Shown in pieces: positions 40,668 to 44,716 of a DNA stretch of 44,716 nucleotides. The position numbers were made by a program, and so were the translations under genes. The notes below the pieces were generated by a model. It had not been told where the DNA came from, ran no database searches, and was given only the letters and a program-made list of their open reading frames with translations. How positions within the stretch are numbered: the first letter of the stretch is position 1; each line of letters opens with the position of its first letter. This stretch comes from Paludibacteraceae bacterium (GTDB lineage: Bacteria; Bacteroidota; Bacteroidia; Bacteroidales; Paludibacteraceae). Location: NCBI GenBank assembly GCA_017480285.1, contig JAFVAX010000001.1:1-44716 (forward strand), in the 5' to 3' direction.

Positions 40668-42551
40668 TTAGAGAACAACATCAAACTCCATACCCTGTTG
40701 CCACTCGAGGTTTACGGATAGACCAAGTTCGAGTTGAGGAACGCGGAGGTCAGGAATAACATTGTAAGCCTTTGTAAGGTCGCCAATGCTCAGACGAGCG
40801 ATAGTTGCATAGTCTTGAATGAAGGTTGTGTTCAAGCCGTGGTTCTTTGCAGCGTCGGTAACGAGAGCAGGGTCGAGTTGACCAACGAGATAGAAGTGAC
40901 CACCCTTAGGAACAACCTGTCCGTCAACACCGTGGAAGTCTTGGTCGTCGTTCACAAGTTCGATTGCAATGTTGATAGCCGTTCCTTCTCTTGATTCAAG
41001 AACCAAAGTGTTGTTAACCTCTTGATATTCACCTGTCAAAGCGATTGGCGATGTTGTCGGGTCGTAGATAACATTGCTGATAGCGGGGTCGCCTGCAGCC
41101 TCTGTGTAAGGAGCGAAGTTCCAACCGGCACGGTTGATAGCACCTACAAATACTGCTGTTACTTTCAGTTTCGAAGCGTCAACCTTAGCGGCTGTTTCGC
41201 TTGTGTAAGCAGTACTTGTTGCAGGGTCGATGTATGAGTGTTGTTCAAGCGCAGTATTGGCAGCCTTTACATTTGTTCTGAGGCGTGCAACGGCATATTG
41301 GATTTGTTTGGTGATAGCGATTGAACGCGAGGTTACGCGTACATCATCGTATGCGGCAGCACCGTTCTCACCGTTAGCATAAAGGTCAGTAATAACGGCA
41401 TCCCAACTGTTCTTTGAACTGTATCTGTCAGACTTGATAGCGTCAGCAGCACGCAGTTTGCTGTTTACGAAATAGTAGAGCGATGCAGGATAAACATACT
41501 TAGCAATTGAAGGAACATCCAAAGCGCCTCCTTTACCGGTGAAGGTAGCAGAAACGGCTACGAATTGGTTGGTTTGCCATGCAACAGCGGCAGCACCGTC
41601 GGGCAGATAAATCTCAGCAGGATAACCATCTACAGAAGCATCAAGGGTGAGTTCTTCATTAGTATTGTCCCAAGTTGCTTTTGTCTCGATAGCAGCGATA
41701 ATAGCGTCAGCAATGTCTTTGTTTTGTGCAGCCTGTGCGTCAAGTGCCTTATAAGCGAGCATCTGTTTGTAGAGGTCTTCAAGTGTGCGTTTTACATTGA
41801 ACGACGAACCTGCTTGCAAGGTGATGAAGGCGTTGTAGAGAGTACCAAGGCGAACATCATTGCTTACCATACCGCTCCATGCTTTGGCAGATGGGGTTGT
41901 GATGTTGGCATTAGCAACTGCTGTAAGATAAGCAGCGATAGCGTTTGCTTTGTCGTTAGTAGCCGAGCCGTAGATTTTCTTGTAGTCGAAAATCACATTG
42001 TCAAGCACGATAGGATCAGCAAAGTTGCTCTTCTGCAGGTAGCCATATTGGTGGCAGAGAGCATCTTTTGTTGCATTATCATAACTTGCATCAGTTGCGA
42101 TGTCTTTGCCGGCTGTAGCGTCAATGGCTTTACCATAGAAAAGGAAAGCGTTTGTTCCGACAGGAATCTGTACATCGTTATACACTTTAGCATGTTTGTT
42201 GCCTGTGTCTTCTGACCAACCGTCGATGTTGGTGAGAGTAAACATGTTAGTGAGTGCTGAAGCATCGTGGGGCACGGGAGTGTCGTTTGAACCGCTCAAA
42301 GTTACGGTGTAGGGGATAAGACGAATGCCTTCAATACCACGGAAGTTTTCTCCGTCTGCTTGTACTGTTGCACCCGGCATCTTGCGCATACTACCTACCT
42401 TCTGAGGCAGGTTGAGAGAAAATTGGGTTTTCACCATCTCGCCCTTGTATTCAGGAGCGTTGTTCTCTTTGTCCTTCTTACAGGAAGTGAAACCCACTGT
42501 ACTAATAACTGCAATAGCAGCTACAAGTGCGATTTTTGTAAATGATTTCAT
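40668..42551 (-). CDS. Mfa1/FimA-type major fimbrial subunit
   Basis: A 627-residue pilin precursor exported as a lipoprotein (AAIAVISTVGFTSC, C24). In this family (type V pili) a protease cleaves after an Arg in the first domain, freeing a groove filled by the C-terminal strand of the next subunit. Candidate Arg sites are in the MRKMPGATVQADGENFRGIE stretch. Recognisable parts are IDGWSEDTGNKHAKVYNDVQ, PVGTNAFLFYGKA, a helical middle (about 195-310), and AGWNFAPYTE before the last domain. The C-terminus LELGLSVNLEWQQGMEFDVVL is the likely donor strand. It is longer than I recall for Mfa1 (about 560). It sits in the standard place between the DUF3868 and FimB genes. Confidence 0.88.
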   Translation of the reverse strand: MKSFTKIALVAAIAVISTVGFTSCKKDKENNAPEYKGEMVKTQFSLNLPQKVGSMRKMPGATVQADGENFRGIEGIRLIPYTVTLSGSNDTPVPHDASALTNMFTLTNIDGWSEDTGNKHAKVYNDVQIPVGTNAFLFYGKAIDATAGKDIATDASYDNATKDALCHQYGYLQKSNFADPIVLDNVIFDYKKIYGSATNDKANAIAAYLTAVANANITTPSAKAWSGMVSNDVRLGTLYNAFITLQAGSSFNVKRTLEDLYKQMLAYKALDAQAAQNKDIADAIIAAIETKATWDNTNEELTLDASVDGYPAEIYLPDGAAAVAWQTNQFVAVSATFTGKGGALDVPSIAKYVYPASLYYFVNSKLRAADAIKSDRYSSKNSWDAVITDLYANGENGAAAYDDVRVTSRSIAITKQIQYAVARLRTNVKAANTALEQHSYIDPATSTAYTSETAAKVDASKLKVTAVFVGAINRAGWNFAPYTEAAGDPAISNVIYDPTTSPIALTGEYQEVNNTLVLESREGTAINIAIELVNDDQDFHGVDGQVVPKGGHFYLVGQLDPALVTDAAKNHGLNTTFIQDYATIARLSIGDLTKAYNVIPDLRVPQLELGLSVNLEWQQGMEFDVVL

Positions 42552-42632
42552 TTTCTAATGAATTTAGTTAATAAATGAAGTTAATTATTTCTCATATTTT
42601 ATATTTTAGATAATTTGGAAACCTTAGATATT

Positions 42633-44012
42633 TTAGTGTTTCAGTAATTTTAAGTTTTCTTCTGCTTCGGTGTCGCCTGCGTTGGCGGCTTTGCGGAAAT
42701 ACAATATGGCTTCGTCTTTTCTGTCACTCATATATAGTGCCACAGCCATAGTGTTCCACGAGCGCGGGTCTGACTTCACTTTTTCCAATATCTCAGCCGC
42801 CTCACCAAACCGTTCTTCCCCTATGAGTTCGATGGCTTGGTTGATGGTCTCTGCCGCTGTGTCAGGCACAAGGTCGTAATAAACTCTGATATAACCTGAG
42901 TTACGCTGCAACTTCAAGAGTGTGTTAAGCAAGTATTTATATGTCTTTCCGCCATTGACGGCTTTGATTTTCCGCTCTCTCAGGTCAAGATTTGGCTCAT
43001 TGTTAATTATATTCAACACTTCGTCTCTGCCGTAGAAGTCGTTGTTCTCGACTTGCCATTTCATCTCCGACCATGCCTCACCGCCGTTAGCAGTCTCAAA
43101 CAGCGAGTCGGGTATGCTTATGTGTTGTTGTATGTATCTTTGCAGTGCCATACCGCGCTCGCCGGCAAGCCAAGAGTTGTGAGCCTGCTTACCTTCGACA
43201 GATGCCAAACCGACAATCTGTATGACGCGCACTTCCATAAGCGTATCGTGCATCAGTTCATTAACGAGATATACAATACTGTCAAGCGTTACGGCATTGC
43301 GCATATAGTCGCGCCTTAACTCCACTTTATCCAAGTCGAAATGGACATACAGAGCACCGCTGTCCCGACTCAGTATCATAGTGTTAGAGTATGGTCGGTA
43401 TTGCGACATCGGGCGTAATACCGGACTATTAAGTCGGTCAATGATAGTATGTGTCGGTATTACCCGTTTTGGCGCTGAGATAGGTATGATAATCTCCGGC
43501 TCAACCGTATCAATAGGCTCCGGTTCGGGCTGCGCCTTTGCATACATTGCCTGCTTGCGCTCTTTCCGTAGCTCACGACAACAACCGTCTTCTTCTGTAT
43601 CAACGAAAAGGTGCACTGTATCACTTAAGAGCCAAGCGTATTGTTTTTCAGGCAAACGCAGTGTGTCAGAAATTTTCGATGGAACTTCTTTTGCACGGAA
43701 AAACTGTGGTTCTGCCAGACCTTTCTTTTCTTGTTTGTCAAGCACAAACTCTCGGTGTGCCACTTTCTCGTATCTTGTGCCGCGAATGCGGATGGCGTCA
43801 AGGTGAATGGTGTCGGAGTCAGAACAAAGGGTAGGGCGCAGAGTGACTTGCAAATCGGCTTTGGGCTTGTACAGTGGCAGAGTGTATGCTACAACAACAG
43901 TATCGCCCTGCAAGTACAGACTGTCAATGCTTTGAGCCTTAACGGTTGATAGTTGTAGATTGATGATTGATATTGCAACTATCAGGAATAATATGTATAT
44001 CTTTCTTAACAT
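42633..44012 (-). CDS. DUF3868 / OmpA-like / TPR fimbrial-locus protein
   Basis: A 459-residue exported protein. The signal peptide (MLRKIYILFLIVAISIINLQ, cleavage near VKA-Q26) is followed by a DUF3868-like N-terminal domain (about 27-130). A proline/glutamate linker and an OmpA-like domain come next (about 215-340: YVHFDLDKVELRRDY, IVGLASVEGKQAHNSWLAGER). Two or so TPR units close it (about 385-455: NTMAVALYMSDRKDEAILYFRK reads as a helix pair). Such proteins accompany FimA/Mfa1-type operons in Bacteroidales. The OmpA-like part may bind peptidoglycan and help assembly in the periplasm, which is inference. It precedes the pilin gene by 81 bases and follows the DUF3575 gene by 57. Confidence 0.85.
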   Translation of the reverse strand: MLRKIYILFLIVAISIINLQLSTVKAQSIDSLYLQGDTVVVAYTLPLYKPKADLQVTLRPTLCSDSDTIHLDAIRIRGTRYEKVAHREFVLDKQEKKGLAEPQFFRAKEVPSKISDTLRLPEKQYAWLLSDTVHLFVDTEEDGCCRELRKERKQAMYAKAQPEPEPIDTVEPEIIIPISAPKRVIPTHTIIDRLNSPVLRPMSQYRPYSNTMILSRDSGALYVHFDLDKVELRRDYMRNAVTLDSIVYLVNELMHDTLMEVRVIQIVGLASVEGKQAHNSWLAGERGMALQRYIQQHISIPDSLFETANGGEAWSEMKWQVENNDFYGRDEVLNIINNEPNLDLRERKIKAVNGGKTYKYLLNTLLKLQRNSGYIRVYYDLVPDTAAETINQAIELIGEERFGEAAEILEKVKSDPRSWNTMAVALYMSDRKDEAILYFRKAANAGDTEAEENLKLLKH

Positions 44013-44069
44013 TATAATCTTAATTTTCTTTCACTTTTCGCCTTTTCACTTTTTACCATCTACCTGTCA

Positions 44070-44705
44070 TTAACGGAGCATAATTACAAGATTAACTGCA
44101 AGTTTGGGTGCTACAAACCATTTCCTTGGCGAGTCCAAGAGCGAGCCGCATTTACCGCAGGCATAGCGGTCGAACCAAGCATAGCCGGCATCCACACCAC
44201 CTTCAAGTTCGAAACTCACATGTGGCGAGACTATGAAATGCCAACCATAACTTACACCGGCAGCCACCATATCGCCTTCAAAGCGATTGTTCTTCACAGA
44301 AGGGTAGAGCCAACCTATAGGGTATGCGCCACCTGATACATTAAAATGACTGTATGCTACATTTAAACCTATGAAATCGCGCGAAAAAGCCTCGCAGAAC
44401 CAGTATTTTGGCTCTACAAAGACAAGCAAATGACGCCATTTGTGGTCTTTGGCATCGCTCAGTGGGAAGGGATTGAAACCGACACCGGCTTCAAGAGTCC
44501 AACGCTTTTGCAAACGAAATTCTAAGTTCAGATTTGGGGTAAGGGCGGCATCATATAAGAGATTGTTTTTTAGCGCAACATATTGCGCCTTGGCATCCGA
44601 CACAAAAAATAGGAAAACAAGGATAGAGAGCAATGAAAGCATCTTTATCTTCGTTCCCTTAACAAAATTGAATGATACAATGTGTCGTAAAGTGCTGATA
44701 ATCAT
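44070..44705 (-). CDS. DUF3575-family outer-membrane protein
   Basis: A 211-residue predicted beta-barrel-like protein: signal peptide (MLSLLSILVFLFFVSDAKAQ) then YVALKNNLLYDAALTPNLNLEFRLQKRWTLE with the VGFNPFPLSDAKDHKWRHLLV and ISGGAYPIG-like segments typical of DUF3575, and a strand-like VAPKLAVNLVIML end. The start is uncertain: ATG 44705 gives a long n-region with positive charges, while ATG 44642 starts directly at the hydrophobic core. It is the first gene of the fimbrial locus in this window, and its promoter would lie at or beyond the right edge, where only an AT dinucleotide run is seen. Confidence 0.82.
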   Translation of the reverse strand: MIISTLRHIVSFNFVKGTKIKMLSLLSILVFLFFVSDAKAQYVALKNNLLYDAALTPNLNLEFRLQKRWTLEAGVGFNPFPLSDAKDHKWRHLLVFVEPKYWFCEAFSRDFIGLNVAYSHFNVSGGAYPIGWLYPSVKNNRFEGDMVAAGVSYGWHFIVSPHVSFELEGGVDAGYAWFDRYACGKCGSLLDSPRKWFVAPKLAVNLVIMLR

Positions 44706-44716
44706 ATATATATATA

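Noticed and set aside
41565..42215. 216-codon plus-strand frame opposite the pilin gene
   Set aside because: Cysteine- and valine-rich shadow translation of the pilin coding strand with no homology signals.
44706..44716. AT dinucleotide run at the right edge as a phase-variable promoter
   Set aside because: Only about ten bases are visible before the window ends, too little to judge.

Overview
The window looks like a stretch of a Bacteroidales (Bacteroidota) chromosome. The evidence is the families present (FimA/Mfa1-type lipoprotein pilin, FimB/Mfa2, DUF3575, DUF3868, DUF5606, DUF4105, DUF6242), A-rich leaders without clear Shine-Dalgarno sites, and several promoters that fit the Bacteroidetes -33 TTTG / -7 TAnnTTTG pattern with a 19-20 base spacer. 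Nearly all genes lie on the minus strand. I saw no rRNA, tRNA, CRISPR array or insertion sequence.

Layout, left to right. (1) 1-8548 minus: a very large secreted InlB-B-repeat/beta-strand protein whose 3' end lies outside the window and whose frame is broken near 7265. It sits 17 bases downstream of a DUF4105 membrane protein (8566-9819). (2) 9820-10298: a gene-free stretch with a promoter and two identical long hairpins. (3) 10299-14715 minus: a tight housekeeping operon of DUF5606 protein, NIF3-like protein, coiled-coil zinc-ribbon protein, topoisomerase IV subunit B (parE) and a small membrane protein. (4) 14779-15523 minus: glycine cleavage protein H and an HU protein. (5) 15737-17651 plus: rhomboid protease and a membrane-anchored endonuclease/exonuclease/phosphatase protein, converging on a DUF6242 lipoprotein (17652-18995). 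(6) 19087-20972 plus: RNase D-like exonuclease and an RlmI-type rRNA methyltransferase. (7) 21021-22913 minus: a TlpA-like lipoprotein and an AAA_14/DUF4143 ATPase behind a promoter with 33-base tandem repeats. (8) 23234-23989 plus: a CsgG/LpoB-like protein with no signal peptide.

(9) 24010-44705 minus is the most striking region: a 20.7 kb six-gene fimbrial locus. In transcription order it holds a DUF3575 outer-membrane protein, a DUF3868/OmpA/TPR protein, an Mfa1-type major pilin, a FimB/Mfa2-type subunit, a small lipoprotein and, 13 bases later, a single 4820-codon reading frame. That frame encodes a secreted multi-domain beta-helix protein with a C-terminal domain resembling type IX secretion (T9SS) sorting domains. 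The order suggests a fimbria carrying, or co-expressed with, a giant adhesin as candidate tip or surface partner. Hairpins lie at both junctions after the pilin gene, one of them including the first bases of the fimB start codon, and could help set the ratio of pilin to minor subunits.

Two giant surface proteins in under 45 kb, plus short AT-rich repeats that recur between and inside genes, are the main unusual aspects. Functions are inferred from recognisable motifs and gene order; no database search was run.
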